Assembly (NCBI RefSeq): GCF_047308265.1
Contig: NZ_JBKQWY010000001.1
Location: 248,001-312,000, forward strand
Source: Maricaulis sp047308265
GTDB lineage: Bacteria; Pseudomonadota; Alphaproteobacteria; Caulobacterales; Maricaulaceae
Direction: 5' to 3'
DNA: 64,000 nucleotides
A program made the position numbers and the translations under genes. Under the pieces are notes generated by a model that saw only the letters and a program-made list of their open reading frames with translations, did not search any database and was not told the DNA's origin. Shown one piece after another: positions 42,339 through 50,713 of this stretch. Position 1 is the stretch's first letter. The number at the start of each line of letters is the position of its first letter.

Positions 42339-44185
42339 TCCACGGGTTTGGCCTCATCGGTCTCGGGTGGGGCAAACCGGATAATCAGTGTGCCGGGCGC
42401 TTCCGGCGGAGTTTTGCCGGGGCCGAGCATGGCAAATGTGCCATTGGGGCGACGGGCGAGAACGAGGTCCGACCCGGCGTCCGCGTCGGCGAGGCAATCG
42501 TCCAGCGTATAGGTCTCTGACAGTTTGGTGGCCCGAAAGCGCCAGCCCGACCACCAGTCGCGATTGAGACTGTCATATCCGCGTCCCCGGTGGATGAGGG
42601 TTCGGCCGCGGGCGGTATAGGCAATCGCGCGTGGATCGGTGTCCTGGTCCGGCGGTCCGTCGAAACCGCTCAGCTGAAACACCCGACTTCGTCCCAGTTC
42701 CGGCGCATAGTCAACACACACCAGTGCGTTGTACGCATCATTCGGCGTGGCGGCGAGCAGGGCTGAAAACCGTGAAACCTGGAGTTTCCAGTCCGCGGTT
42801 TCCGACAGGATTTCCCCGAAATAGACATCATGGCCGGCCAGGCGCGCGGCGCGGAGGCGGCGCCAACTGGTATCGGCGATGGTGACCGGTATGTCCTGGG
42901 CCTTCAGCGCGTCCGCTAGGCCCAGCGACCAGGGATTGGCACCGACCAGAAGAAGGCTGTCCGGACCGGTCTGGGAGAGACCAAGGAGCCGGGCCAGGGG
43001 AGCCACAGCAAAACCGCAACCAAAAACCGTGATGAATATGGTCAGGAAGACTAGCGGTGCCAGAAGGGCGGCGTCTTCACGCCCTGCAGCAACAAGACTG
43101 GCGGCGAGATGGCCGGCGGCAGCGGCTGCCACCACGCCGCGCGGCCCGATCAGCGCAATAAAGCCCGTTTCCTTCAGGCTCAATCCGGAACCAATCATCG
43201 AAAGAAACACGGTGACGGGGCGAACGAGCAGCATGAAGGTGAAGATGAAGGCGTAATGGGGCCAGCCCAGCTGTCCCAGCTCGGCCGGAGCCAGGGCCGC
43301 CGCCAGCACAACAAACACGCTGGCCACCAGTATCGCGGCAATCCCTTCCTTGAACCGACGCATTTCCTCAATTGATGCGAGGCGCGAATTGGCCACGACC
43401 AGACCGAAGACTGTCACCGCCACAAGACCGGTCTCGGACGCCAGGGCATCCGCACTGGCAAAGCACACAAGCACGGAGGCCAGTACGAGCGGGGCTTTCA
43501 TGGGCTCGGGGGCCCAGCCGCGGCGAAAGGCCTGTGAGAGGCCAAAGCCGAACAGGAAACCGAGCCCGGCACCGATCAGTGCGCCAAGGACCAGATAGCC
43601 CGCCGCTGCGTGCCAGGCATGTCCGAGCGCGCTTTGTCGCGCGGCCTCGAACACAAATACAGCCGCCAGAGCGCCGATGGGGTCGTTGACGATGCCCTCC
43701 CATTTCAACACGGAGGAAACTCGGCCTGGCAGTTTCGCCTGGCGTAACAAGGGCAGGACGACGGTCGGGCCTGTCGTTGTCAGCAGGGCGGCAATCATGG
43801 CGGAGAGGTCGAGGGCGAGACCGGCAAGGGCATGCAGGGCCAGGGTCGTCAGACCCCAGCCGATGGGAAAGCCGAGAAAGACGATCCGGCGTACCGGGAC
43901 GGACGCATCACGCAGTTCGCGAAAATTGAGCGTTATCCCGCCTTCGAACAGGATCACGGCCACGGCCATGGCGATCATCGGGCGCAGATAATCGCCGAAG
44001 GCGATCGAGGGATCGAGCAGAGGTGTTCCAGCGAGGAAGGCCCAGATGGGGCCGAGGATGAGGCCGGCTCCCATCATCAAGACAATGGACGGCCAACGCA
44101 GTCGCCAGGCGAGCCACTGGGCCAGCGCACCTGAACCGGCGATGACCGCTATCGTCAGGGTGAGGTCAGAGGACATGTCTATCAT
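42329..44185 (-). CDS. cation:proton antiporter (CPA1/NhaP type) with RCK-like domain
   Basis: The 618-residue product has 12-13 membrane segments in the first ~400 residues with the antiporter motif L-F-E-G-G-I-T-L-N-F and L-T-T-T-G-P-T-V-V-L-P-L, where an Asp-containing A-L-V-D pattern is less evident; then a cytosolic nucleotide-binding-like RCK/TrkA_N domain (L-L-V-G-A-N-P-W-S-L-G-L-A-D-A-L) and a C-terminal tail. It probably exchanges Na+ or K+ for protons. GAGGA lies just upstream of ATG 44185; 44176 is an alternative start. Confidence 0.9.
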   Translation of the reverse strand: MIDMSSDLTLTIAVIAGSGALAQWLAWRLRWPSIVLMMGAGLILGPIWAFLAGTPLLDPSIAFGDYLRPMIAMAVAVILFEGGITLNFRELRDASVPVRRIVFLGFPIGWGLTTLALHALAGLALDLSAMIAALLTTTGPTVVLPLLRQAKLPGRVSSVLKWEGIVNDPIGALAAVFVFEAARQSALGHAWHAAAGYLVLGALIGAGLGFLFGFGLSQAFRRGWAPEPMKAPLVLASVLVCFASADALASETGLVAVTVFGLVVANSRLASIEEMRRFKEGIAAILVASVFVVLAAALAPAELGQLGWPHYAFIFTFMLLVRPVTVFLSMIGSGLSLKETGFIALIGPRGVVAAAAAGHLAASLVAAGREDAALLAPLVFLTIFITVFGCGFAVAPLARLLGLSQTGPDSLLLVGANPWSLGLADALKAQDIPVTIADTSWRRLRAARLAGHDVYFGEILSETADWKLQVSRFSALLAATPNDAYNALVCVDYAPELGRSRVFQLSGFDGPPDQDTDPRAIAYTARGRTLIHRGRGYDSLNRDWWSGWRFRATKLSETYTLDDCLADADAGSDLVLARRPNGTFAMLGPGKTPPEAPGTLIIRFAPPETDEAKPVDQP

Positions 44186-44280
44186 GGTCCTCGTTCCATA
44201 GCGTGATTGTGCGGCCCGGTCGCCCCTCAATGCAGGTGCGAGCCGAAACCCCGGCAGGGCTGCGGGCAAGGGAGGCAAGC

Positions 44281-44529
44281 ATGGAATTTTCGATGGATAC
44301 ACTCCAGATGGCCGGAGTCGCGGCGGCCACGGCACTCATTCTTGGTGGTTTTGTTCGTTTGATCGGATCCAACACCCTGGCCAGCGGGCTGGGCCTTGTT
44401 GTGCGCTTTTTCATTCGCCGGCGCCTGCAAGCCGGGCTGGGCGCGACAGGGCTCAGCCTTGTCGGGGGCGCTCTCGCCTTCATATGGCAGAACCCGCAGA
44501 GCGTTGCGTCGCTCATCCCCGGAGTTTGA
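44281..44529 (+). CDS. small hypothetical membrane protein
   Basis: The 82-residue product has hydrophobic segments at about 10-30 and 55-75 separated by a basic R-F-F-I-R-R-R-L loop. GGGAGG lies about six bases before ATG 44281; an in-frame upstream start at 44203 would overlap the antiporter control region. No family recognised; it precedes a hairpin and the glpQ gene. Confidence 0.55.
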   Translation: MEFSMDTLQMAGVAAATALILGGFVRLIGSNTLASGLGLVVRFFIRRRLQAGLGATGLSLVGGALAFIWQNPQSVASLIPGV

Positions 44530-44536
44530 ATTTTAC

Positions 44537-44562
44537 GCGACACGTATGTTCGTTCGTGTCGC
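44537..44562 (+). terminator. stem-loop between small membrane gene and glpQ
   Basis: GCGACACG, a ten-base loop and CGTGTCGC form a perfect 8-bp stem eight bases after the upstream stop. There is no T-run after it, so termination is uncertain. Confidence 0.35.
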
Positions 44563-44604
44563 AACAGGCTAGGGTCCGCCCCAAATCGTGGTTTGGGGGA
44601 ATTT

Positions 44605-45648
44605 ATGCCAACAATCAAACAGATGGGCCGATTGGTGACACTCGTCTCTGTCTCCGGCCTGGCCCTGGTCGCCTGTGCGGCCGAGCCGTCGGAGACCGAG
44701 CCTGCCGCAGGTTCAACCGAAAGCGTTGAATGGGCCACACTTACGGGTGAGGCACCGCTTGTCATCGCCCACCGTGGCGCTAGCGGGGACCGGCCGGAAC
44801 ATACGCTGGAAGCCTATGCGCTGGCGATCGAGCAAGGTGCGGACATTATCGAGCCGGACCTCGTCATGACGTCGGATGGTGTGCTGGTGGCCCGGCATGA
44901 TCGTTATCTCTCCACGACCACCAATGTGTCGGACCGGCCGGAGTTTGCCGAGCGGCGTCGTACCGTAGAGGGTCGTGATGACTGGTGGGTGGAAGATTTC
45001 ACGCTCGCCGAGATCCGCAGCCTGCGGGCGCGCCAGCCTTTCCCCGGTCGCTCGGACGCCTTTGATGATCAGTTCGTGGTCCCGACCTTCGAAGAGGTTC
45101 TGGACCTGGCGGCGGCACACGGCGTGCGTACCGAACCTGAGGTGAAATCACCGGCGCATTTTGTCTCCATCGGTCTTGATCCCCTGCCCGAGCTGGTTCG
45201 CATCTTGCGCGAGCGGGGGCTGGACGGGTCTGACGCAATGACCGCGATCCAGTGTTTCGAGCCGGAGTTTCTGGCGCGTCTCAACGAGGTCGTGGACACA
45301 CCGCTCTTGATGCTGGTCTTCCCGCTGCGACAGCTGGACCCGGGCGCTGACCCTCTGGCACCAAGTGTTAGCTTTGACGCCATGGCGGAATTTGCGGACG
45401 GGGTTGGTCCCTACAAGGGATTGCTGGTGGATCCGGCTGGAGCGGATACGGGCTTTATCGCTGAGGCCCATGCGCGGGGTCTAGCCGTTCACCCCTGGAC
45501 CTTCCGGGATGATCAACCGGTCGGTGATGGCAGCAGTATTGAAGACGAGTTGCGCCGGATTTATGCGCTGGGCGCTGATGGCGTTTTCACCGATTTCCCA
45601 GAAACAGCCATTCGTGTCCGCAACAGCGTGCAGGCCGAGGCGGAGTAA
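44605..45648 (+). CDS. glpQ: glycerophosphodiester phosphodiesterase, lipoprotein
   Basis: GlpQ hydrolyses glycerophosphodiesters from phospholipid turnover to glycerol 3-phosphate and an alcohol. The 347-residue product starts with a lipoprotein signal (L-V-A-C) and has the GDPD core: I-A-H-R-G-A-S-G-D-R-P-E-H-T, E-P-D-L-V-M-T-S-D-G-V-L-V-A-R-H-D and E-P-E-V-K. The start at 44605 follows GGGGGA; an ATG at 44593 is less well placed. It is periplasmic and membrane-anchored, and converges on cspA. Confidence 0.94.
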   Translation: MPTIKQMGRLVTLVSVSGLALVACAAEPSETEPAAGSTESVEWATLTGEAPLVIAHRGASGDRPEHTLEAYALAIEQGADIIEPDLVMTSDGVLVARHDRYLSTTTNVSDRPEFAERRRTVEGRDDWWVEDFTLAEIRSLRARQPFPGRSDAFDDQFVVPTFEEVLDLAAAHGVRTEPEVKSPAHFVSIGLDPLPELVRILRERGLDGSDAMTAIQCFEPEFLARLNEVVDTPLLMLVFPLRQLDPGADPLAPSVSFDAMAEFADGVGPYKGLLVDPAGADTGFIAEAHARGLAVHPWTFRDDQPVGDGSSIEDELRRIYALGADGVFTDFPETAIRVRNSVQAEAE

Positions 45649-45718
45649 CTTGATCGTGACGCGTTCTCGCTGTGCGCGTTCAGATCGCGTATCTGACGTA
45701 AACCGGGTATCTGACATG

Positions 45719-45749
45719 AAAACGGGGACGCACCGGCGTCCCCGTTAGA
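45719..45749 (-). terminator. terminator between glpQ and cspA
   Basis: AACGGGGACGC, loop ACCG, GCGTCCCCGTT is a perfect 11-bp stem. On the minus strand it is followed by TTTTC, so it best terminates cspA; it may also stop glpQ transcription. Confidence 0.85.
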
Positions 45750-45762
45750 AACCTGTGGCCGA

Positions 45763-45975
45763 TTAGTCGGCGGCAGCCAGGTTGACGGCCTTGGGGCCTT
45801 TCCCGCGCTTGTCCGGTTCGGTTTCGTAGGACAGGCGCTGACCGTCCGTCAGGGTCGGCAGGCCGGCGGCCTGGACAGCGCTGATGTGGACAAACAGGTC
45901 CTTGCCGCCTTCATCCGGAATGATGAAGCCGAAACCTTTAGTTTCATTGAAAAATTTAACAGTGCCCGTGGCCAT
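45763..45975 (-). CDS. cspA: cold shock protein, CspA family
   Basis: The 70-residue product is a single cold-shock domain with RNA-binding motifs K-G-F-G-F-I (RNP1) and D-L-F-V-H-I (RNP2). It binds single-stranded nucleic acid and can melt mRNA structure. A promoter-like TACAAT about 215 bases upstream implies a long 5' untranslated region, which is usual for cold-regulated csp genes. It ends at a strong terminator. Confidence 0.97.
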   Translation of the reverse strand: MATGTVKFFNETKGFGFIIPDEGGKDLFVHISAVQAAGLPTLTDGQRLSYETEPDKRGKGPKAVNLAAAD

Positions 45976-46293
45976 GCGGGAGGCCCTTCCATGATAGAGT
46001 TACCGCGTCCGGCAAGCAGTGCTCCTGCCCGAGGCGTCCCCACGGCAGGGCTGGACGTCGTAAGTCGGGGAAGTCTGACGGGTAGAATCCGGCGGGCGCC
46101 GGCATTGCGATCAGTAATTCCGCCGGGTCTATCGGGCCGCCCGAGCAAGTGCGTTATGCGCACGCTTTTGGCCGCAAGGCAAATGAAACTATTGTAGCGT
46201 GTGAAGCCTTTCCATGATTGAAAATATCGAAACTCAAGGGTCCTGTTATGGATCCTTCAGGTTCGGGCTGGAATATGAGGGTAACGGAAAAAG
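45976..46293 (-). promoter_or_regulatory. cspA promoter and long leader region
   Basis: This 318-base gap has no convincing gene. On the minus strand GCTACAAT (46191-46198) resembles the Caulobacter-type -10 element and would give a ~210-base cspA leader. The leader has several inverted repeats, including CCTGCC...GGGCAGG near 46020-46045 and GCCGG...CCGGC near 46090. The 46200-46293 part also holds the control region of the plus-strand membrane gene that starts at 46294. Leader function is inferred from other csp genes. Confidence 0.4.
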
Positions 46294-46596
46294 ATGAGGC
46301 GCAGACGCTTCCTTGAGAGAACCCACAAAAATCGAGAGGATCGTGCCCGGTCGGGGAGATTCAACCCTGGCGGGATGATCCGACTGGCCGGATTTGGCGC
46401 AGCGATCCTGGTTCTGGTGGCGGTCTATATCGGTTTTCACCGCGACGATGAGATTGTGATCGAAGGCGGGCGCGGAGCCGTGCTCGCGAGCCTTGTTCGC
46501 CCTCTGATATTCGGGGTGAATGCCCTGGAAATCCTGTCGGTTGTGGTCGCCGGTCTCATTGCCTGGCGGATCTGGAGCCGGATGAACCGGTCCTGA
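46294..46596 (+). CDS. hypothetical membrane protein
   Basis: The 100-residue product has an Arg-rich N-terminus (about 1-25), hydrophobic segments at about 28-47 and 70-92 and a basic end. GGAAAAAG precedes the ATG. A shorter start at Met28 would remove the basic part. No family recognised. It lies between cspA (divergent) and asd. Confidence 0.6.
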   Translation: MRRRRFLERTHKNREDRARSGRFNPGGMIRLAGFGAAILVLVAVYIGFHRDDEIVIEGGRGAVLASLVRPLIFGVNALEILSVVVAGLIAWRIWSRMNRS

Positions 46597-46729
46597 CCCT
46601 CACATTTGCATAGCCAGTTGATGAAATCGGCCCTAGTGCTGGAGCAAGAGGGGCGTTAAGTCCGTCGGCCACGTTTCGAGAGGGTCCGAAGGCCCGTAAT
46701 CCGCCCCCGGGGCGCAAGGAGAGATCAAT

Positions 46730-47752
46730 ATGGGTGTGAAGCTAGCCGTATTTGGCGCGACCGGTGCCGTGGGTCGCGAAATTCTCACCATTCTGGCTGA
46801 GCGCCTTTTCCCGGCCGATGAAGTCTACGCCCTGGCCAGCCGTCGCTCTATGGGAACAGAATTGTCCTATGGCGATAAGACCCTGGTCTGCAAGGATGCA
46901 GAGACCTTTGATTTCTCGACTGTCGACCTGGTTTTGATGTCTGCGGGTGGCGATGTGTCGCGCGAATGGGCACCGAAAATTGTCGCCGCGGGAGCGCGTG
47001 TCGTCGACAATTCCTCCGCCTGGCGGACCGATCCCCAGGTGCCCCTGGTCGTGCCTGAGGTCAATGTCGAGGCGCTTGATGGTGTGACGGAGAAGGGCAT
47101 TATCGCCAATCCCAATTGTTCCACCATCCAGCTCATGGTCGCCCTGAAGCCGATCCATGACCGGGCGGGCATACAGCGCGTAAACTGTTCGACCTATCAG
47201 TCGACCTCTGGCGCAGGTCAGGCGGGCATGGATGAATTGTGGACGCAGACCAAGGGTATCTACGTCAACGACTCGGTGGATCCGCAAGCCTTCACCAAAC
47301 AGATCGCGTTCAATGTCATTCCGCACATCGATGTCTTCATGGAAGACGGTTCCACCAAGGAAGAGTGGAAGATGATGGTGGAGACAAAGAAAATCCTTGA
47401 TCCCAAGATCAAGCTGTTCGCCACCTGCGTGCGGGTCCCGGTCTTTGTGGGCCATTCCATTGCCGTGCATCTGGAGCTCGAAAATCCACTTGATGCCGAG
47501 GAAGCGCGCTCCCTTCTGCGGGAGAGCCCGGGTCTAATGGTCATCGACAAGCATGAGGACGAGGGCTACGTCACGCCGGTCGAGTGTGTGGGTGAGTTTG
47601 CCACCTTTGTGTCCCGCGTGCGCGAGGATCCGACGGTTGAAAACGGTCTGGCGCTGTGGGTGGTCTCGGACAATCTGCGCAAGGGCGCGGCTCTCAATGC
47701 GGTGCAGATCGCAGAAGGCCTGCTTAATCGCGGTCTCATTGCTTCGTCCTGA
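46730..47752 (+). CDS. asd: aspartate-semialdehyde dehydrogenase
   Basis: Asd reduces aspartyl phosphate to aspartate semialdehyde, a branch point to lysine, diaminopimelate, threonine and methionine. The 340-residue product has the NADP site G-A-T-G-A-V-G-R-E-I-L, the catalytic Cys in N-P-N-C-S-T-I-Q, Y-Q-S-T-S-G-A-G and R-V-P-V-F-V-G-H-S. AAGGAG lies nine bases upstream of the ATG. It appears monocistronic or followed by rarD 86 bases later. Confidence 0.97.
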   Translation: MGVKLAVFGATGAVGREILTILAERLFPADEVYALASRRSMGTELSYGDKTLVCKDAETFDFSTVDLVLMSAGGDVSREWAPKIVAAGARVVDNSSAWRTDPQVPLVVPEVNVEALDGVTEKGIIANPNCSTIQLMVALKPIHDRAGIQRVNCSTYQSTSGAGQAGMDELWTQTKGIYVNDSVDPQAFTKQIAFNVIPHIDVFMEDGSTKEEWKMMVETKKILDPKIKLFATCVRVPVFVGHSIAVHLELENPLDAEEARSLLRESPGLMVIDKHEDEGYVTPVECVGEFATFVSRVREDPTVENGLALWVVSDNLRKGAALNAVQIAEGLLNRGLIASS

Positions 47753-47838
47753 GACGAAGAAATAAGCGGATAGCGGGGGTCGCTTTCGGCAAGGGGCGTG
47801 CTTAAGTGTGCGTCATCCCTTTCGCCGGAGCGCGCCCC

Positions 47839-48744
47839 ATGTCCTCGCTAACAGCCTCAAACAATGCCGATATCCAGCGTGCCACATTGATTGGTATGTC
47901 GGCCTATCTGCTGTGGGGCATTTCTCCGCTCTATTTCCAGCTGGTCGGATTTGCCAGTGCGGCAGAGATCATCATGCACCGGGTGATCTGGGCGGTGATC
48001 TTGCTGGGCGCCATCCTGGCCTATGCCGGCAAGGTGAATGATGTCTGGGCGGTGCTGCGTGACCGCAAATCCCTGCTGGTCCTGGTGCTGACCGCCGGTC
48101 TGATCTCGATCAACTGGTGGGGTTTTGTGTTTGCGGTCAATAATGGCCAGGTTCTGCAGGCTTCGCTGGGATACTATATCAACCCCCTCATGAGCGTCGC
48201 GGTCGGTGTTGTGGTCTTGCGTGAACCACTTGGCCCCTGGCGGATTGCCGCGATCAGCCTGGCAGCGCTGGGGGTTCTGGTTCTGATCATTGCCGGTGGA
48301 ACCCTGCCGTGGATCTCGCTCCTTCTGGCGATCAGTTTCACGGCCTATGGATATTTGCGCAAAGTGGTCGCGGTGGATGGCCGGGTCGGATTGTTCTGGG
48401 AAACGCTGTTTGTGCTGCCCTTTGCGATCGGCGGATTGATCTGGCTGGAAACCAGCGGGCAGGGACATTTTTTCACCAGCCTGTCTTCCGCCATTCTCCT
48501 GGCTGCGGGCGGTATGGTCACAATCATTCCCCTGCTTTTTTACATTATCGCGGCACGCGGCCTTCGACTGTCCACCATGGGTCTGTTGCAGTTCACCGCA
48601 CCCAGCCTGCAATTCCTGATCGGCGTTTTGGGAGGCGAGGTCTTCACGACAGCGCATCTGGTGACCTTCATCCTTATCTGGGCCGGGGTGGGATGTTTCA
48701 CGTGGAGCCAGATCCGTCGCGACCGCCAGGCCCAGACCGAATAA
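47839..48744 (+). CDS. rarD: EamA family transporter RarD
   Basis: The 301-residue product has about ten membrane helices arranged as two EamA repeats and RarD-type segments Y-L-L-W-G-I-S-P-L-Y-F and G-Y-Y-I-N-P-L-M-S-V. RarD proteins are exporters with unclear substrates (chloramphenicol sensitivity locus in E. coli). The start at 47839 gives family length; an ATG-like start at 47806 adds 11 residues. Confidence 0.92.
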   Translation: MSSLTASNNADIQRATLIGMSAYLLWGISPLYFQLVGFASAAEIIMHRVIWAVILLGAILAYAGKVNDVWAVLRDRKSLLVLVLTAGLISINWWGFVFAVNNGQVLQASLGYYINPLMSVAVGVVVLREPLGPWRIAAISLAALGVLVLIIAGGTLPWISLLLAISFTAYGYLRKVVAVDGRVGLFWETLFVLPFAIGGLIWLETSGQGHFFTSLSSAILLAAGGMVTIIPLLFYIIAARGLRLSTMGLLQFTAPSLQFLIGVLGGEVFTTAHLVTFILIWAGVGCFTWSQIRRDRQAQTE

Positions 48745-48841
48745 CGCCCTTGGTTGCAATGCGATGAGGCTTGACCCCTCGTCCAGACCAGTGTCCGCTG
48801 GACACCAAACCGGCCCAGACCGGTGCAAGTTGAGGATGGTC

Positions 48842-49804
48842 ATGACGCATTTCCCTGCCGCACATCGTATTCAAACCAATGGGGTTGAACTCTCCGTCCA
48901 CCTTGCCGGGCCGGAAGACGGGCAAGCCCTGCTGCTGGTCCATGGCTGGCCGGAATTGGCTTACAGCTGGAAGAACCAGATCGCGCCTTTGGTAGAGGCC
49001 GGATATAGGCTCATCATTCCGGACCTGCGCGGGTTTGGGGCCTCGGAGGGGTTGGACCGGGCCGAGGATTACTCGATCGACATGATGGTCGCTGATCTGA
49101 CGGGCCTGCTGGATGCGCTGGGGCATGAGACAGCAGTGTTTGTCGGGCATGACTGGGGCGGGATCATCGTCTGGCATGCGGCCATGCTGGCCGCCGCGCG
49201 CGTGGCCGGCGTGATCGGTGTGAATACGCCGCATCTGCCCCGCGGTTCACAGCCGCCGCTCGACAGTTTTCACGAGATTGGCGGCGATGATCACTATATC
49301 CTGCGTTTCCAGGACAAGGGTTATGCGGAAACCATCTTTTCCGGTCGTGAGGATGCGTTTTTCGAATTCATGTTCGGTTCTCCGCCCGAGCCCGGAGACG
49401 TAGAGAACCTCTATCCCGACATCACCCATATTCCGCGCCTGTTCGAAAGCTTTTCTGGCCGACCGGAGGACCGGATTGTGGTGCCCAAGGCGGATCGCGA
49501 TGTTTACGCCGAGGCGTATCGCCAGTCCGGCTTTGCGGGAGGGATTAATCTCTATCGTAATTTCAACGCCAATTGGGAACGTATGGGCGGCGTCGACCAT
49601 CGTCTCGCAATGCCCTGCTGCATGATCACGGCAGAGCGCGATTTCATGCTGCCCCCCAAACTGGCGGGCTGGATGCCGGCCCTGTGCCGGGATGTCGAGT
49701 TCAATTCGCTCGATTGCGGGCATTGGACGATGTGGGAAGAACCCGATCAGCTGAATGCCATTTTGCTGGACTGGCTCGGGCGCCGGTTTCCCGCCGGAAA
49801 ATAG
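48842..49804 (+). CDS. alpha/beta hydrolase, epoxide hydrolase-like
   Basis: The 320-residue product has H-G-W-P-E (34-38), nucleophile Asp104 in G-H-D-W-G-G, and a C-terminal His in C-G-H-W-T-M-W-E, the Asp/His pattern of epoxide hydrolases and haloalkane dehalogenases. The segment Y-R-N-F-N-A-N-W supports epoxide hydrolase, and the substrate is unknown. No signal peptide. The ATG at 48842 follows GAGG by six bases; 48836 is an alternative. Confidence 0.88.
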   Translation: MTHFPAAHRIQTNGVELSVHLAGPEDGQALLLVHGWPELAYSWKNQIAPLVEAGYRLIIPDLRGFGASEGLDRAEDYSIDMMVADLTGLLDALGHETAVFVGHDWGGIIVWHAAMLAAARVAGVIGVNTPHLPRGSQPPLDSFHEIGGDDHYILRFQDKGYAETIFSGREDAFFEFMFGSPPEPGDVENLYPDITHIPRLFESFSGRPEDRIVVPKADRDVYAEAYRQSGFAGGINLYRNFNANWERMGGVDHRLAMPCCMITAERDFMLPPKLAGWMPALCRDVEFNSLDCGHWTMWEEPDQLNAILLDWLGRRFPAGK

Positions 49805-49883
49805 GACGGCGTCCTGACTCCCGGTTGCGTTGAGCGGGCGAACCTCGTATGGCGAAAGCCAGATTCAACGTCAGGAGGCAGGC

Positions 49884-50261
49884 ATGACGGATTCTCAGCA
49901 AACGCCGGATAGTGGCATCCAGGTTTCGTTCAACCCGCAGGACAAGGGCCAGGCGAATCTTGTCTATATCCTTTACCTCGTGGGCCTTCTGGTCGGCCTG
50001 ACTGGTATTATCGGCGTAATCATGGCTTACGTCGCCAAGGACCAGGCCGATCCGGTTCTCAAATCGCACTACGATCACCAGATCGCGATTTTCTGGAAAG
50101 GCTTTGCCTATTTGGTGGTTGGAACCATTCTGTCTTTTGTTTTGATCGGCATTTTTGTCCTTCTTTGGTGGGCCATCTGGATGATCATCAATGTGGTGCG
50201 CGGAATGCAGACCCTGTCACGCGGTGAGCCGATGGCCAAATCCGCAGGCTGGGGCCTCTAG
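49884..50261 (+). CDS. DUF4870-like membrane protein
   Basis: The 125-residue product has a polar N-terminus and three hydrophobic segments (about 25-47, 70-90 and 92-108), with K-S-H-Y-D-H-Q-I-A-I-F-W between the first two, resembling the DUF4870/Tic20-like small membrane family. AGGAGG lies eight bases upstream of ATG 49884, which rules against a start at 49830. Function unknown. An intrinsic terminator follows closely. Confidence 0.82.
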   Translation: MTDSQQTPDSGIQVSFNPQDKGQANLVYILYLVGLLVGLTGIIGVIMAYVAKDQADPVLKSHYDHQIAIFWKGFAYLVVGTILSFVLIGIFVLLWWAIWMIINVVRGMQTLSRGEPMAKSAGWGL

Positions 50262-50288
50262 AGACAGGCACCAAATCAGAGCATCAAG

Positions 50289-50318
50289 ACGGGCCGGTCA
50301 CGGGATCGGCCCGTTTTT
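50289..50318 (+). terminator. Rho-independent terminator after DUF4870 gene
   Basis: ACGGGCCG, a ten-base loop and CGGCCCGT form a perfect 8-bp stem followed by TTTT. The start of the next gene lies only two bases after the T-run. Confidence 0.88.
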
Positions 50319-50319
50319 C

Positions 50320-50712
50320 ATGGAGCGTATTTTGAAACTCTTCCAGATAACGCTTGTTGTGCCGGACTATGACACAGCGATTGCTTTCTATCGCGACCGG
50401 ATGGGGTTTGAACTGGTCGAAGACACGGATCTGGGACAGGGAAAGCGATGGGTGGTGGTCCGGCCGGGGGCAGCGGGTGCTGATATCCTGCTGGCCCGGG
50501 CTGTCAGCGACCCGCAGATCCGCTCCATCGGCAATCAAACGGGTGGGCGTGTGGCGTTCTTTCTGGAGAGCGATGATTTTGCCGCCGATCACGCCCGTTT
50601 GACCGCAGCAGGTGTCACGTTTCTCGAAGCGCCGCGGCACGAAAGCTATGGTTCGGTCGTGGTGTTTGAAGATCCCTTTGGCAATAAATGGGATCTGATA
50701 CAGCGCGCCTGA
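50320..50712 (+). CDS. VOC family (glyoxalase/bleomycin-resistance-like) protein
   Basis: The 130-residue product has the paired beta-alpha-beta-beta-beta units of the vicinal oxygen chelate fold: L-V-V-P-D-Y-D-T-A-I-A-F-Y at the start, and V-V-V-F-E-D-P-F-G-N-K-W-D-L at the end. Substrate unknown. ATG 50320 lies two bases after a terminator T-run, so it can have no ribosome site clear of the hairpin. A TTG start at 50332, with GGAG six bases before, is a strong alternative. Confidence 0.85.
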   Translation: MERILKLFQITLVVPDYDTAIAFYRDRMGFELVEDTDLGQGKRWVVVRPGAAGADILLARAVSDPQIRSIGNQTGGRVAFFLESDDFAADHARLTAAGVTFLEAPRHESYGSVVVFEDPFGNKWDLIQRA

Positions 50713-50713
50713 T

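Noticed and set aside
44166..44765. A 199-codon minus-strand frame across the small membrane gene and the glpQ start
   Set aside because: It is antisense to two genes with good ribosome sites and has Arg/Pro/Ser-rich shadow composition.
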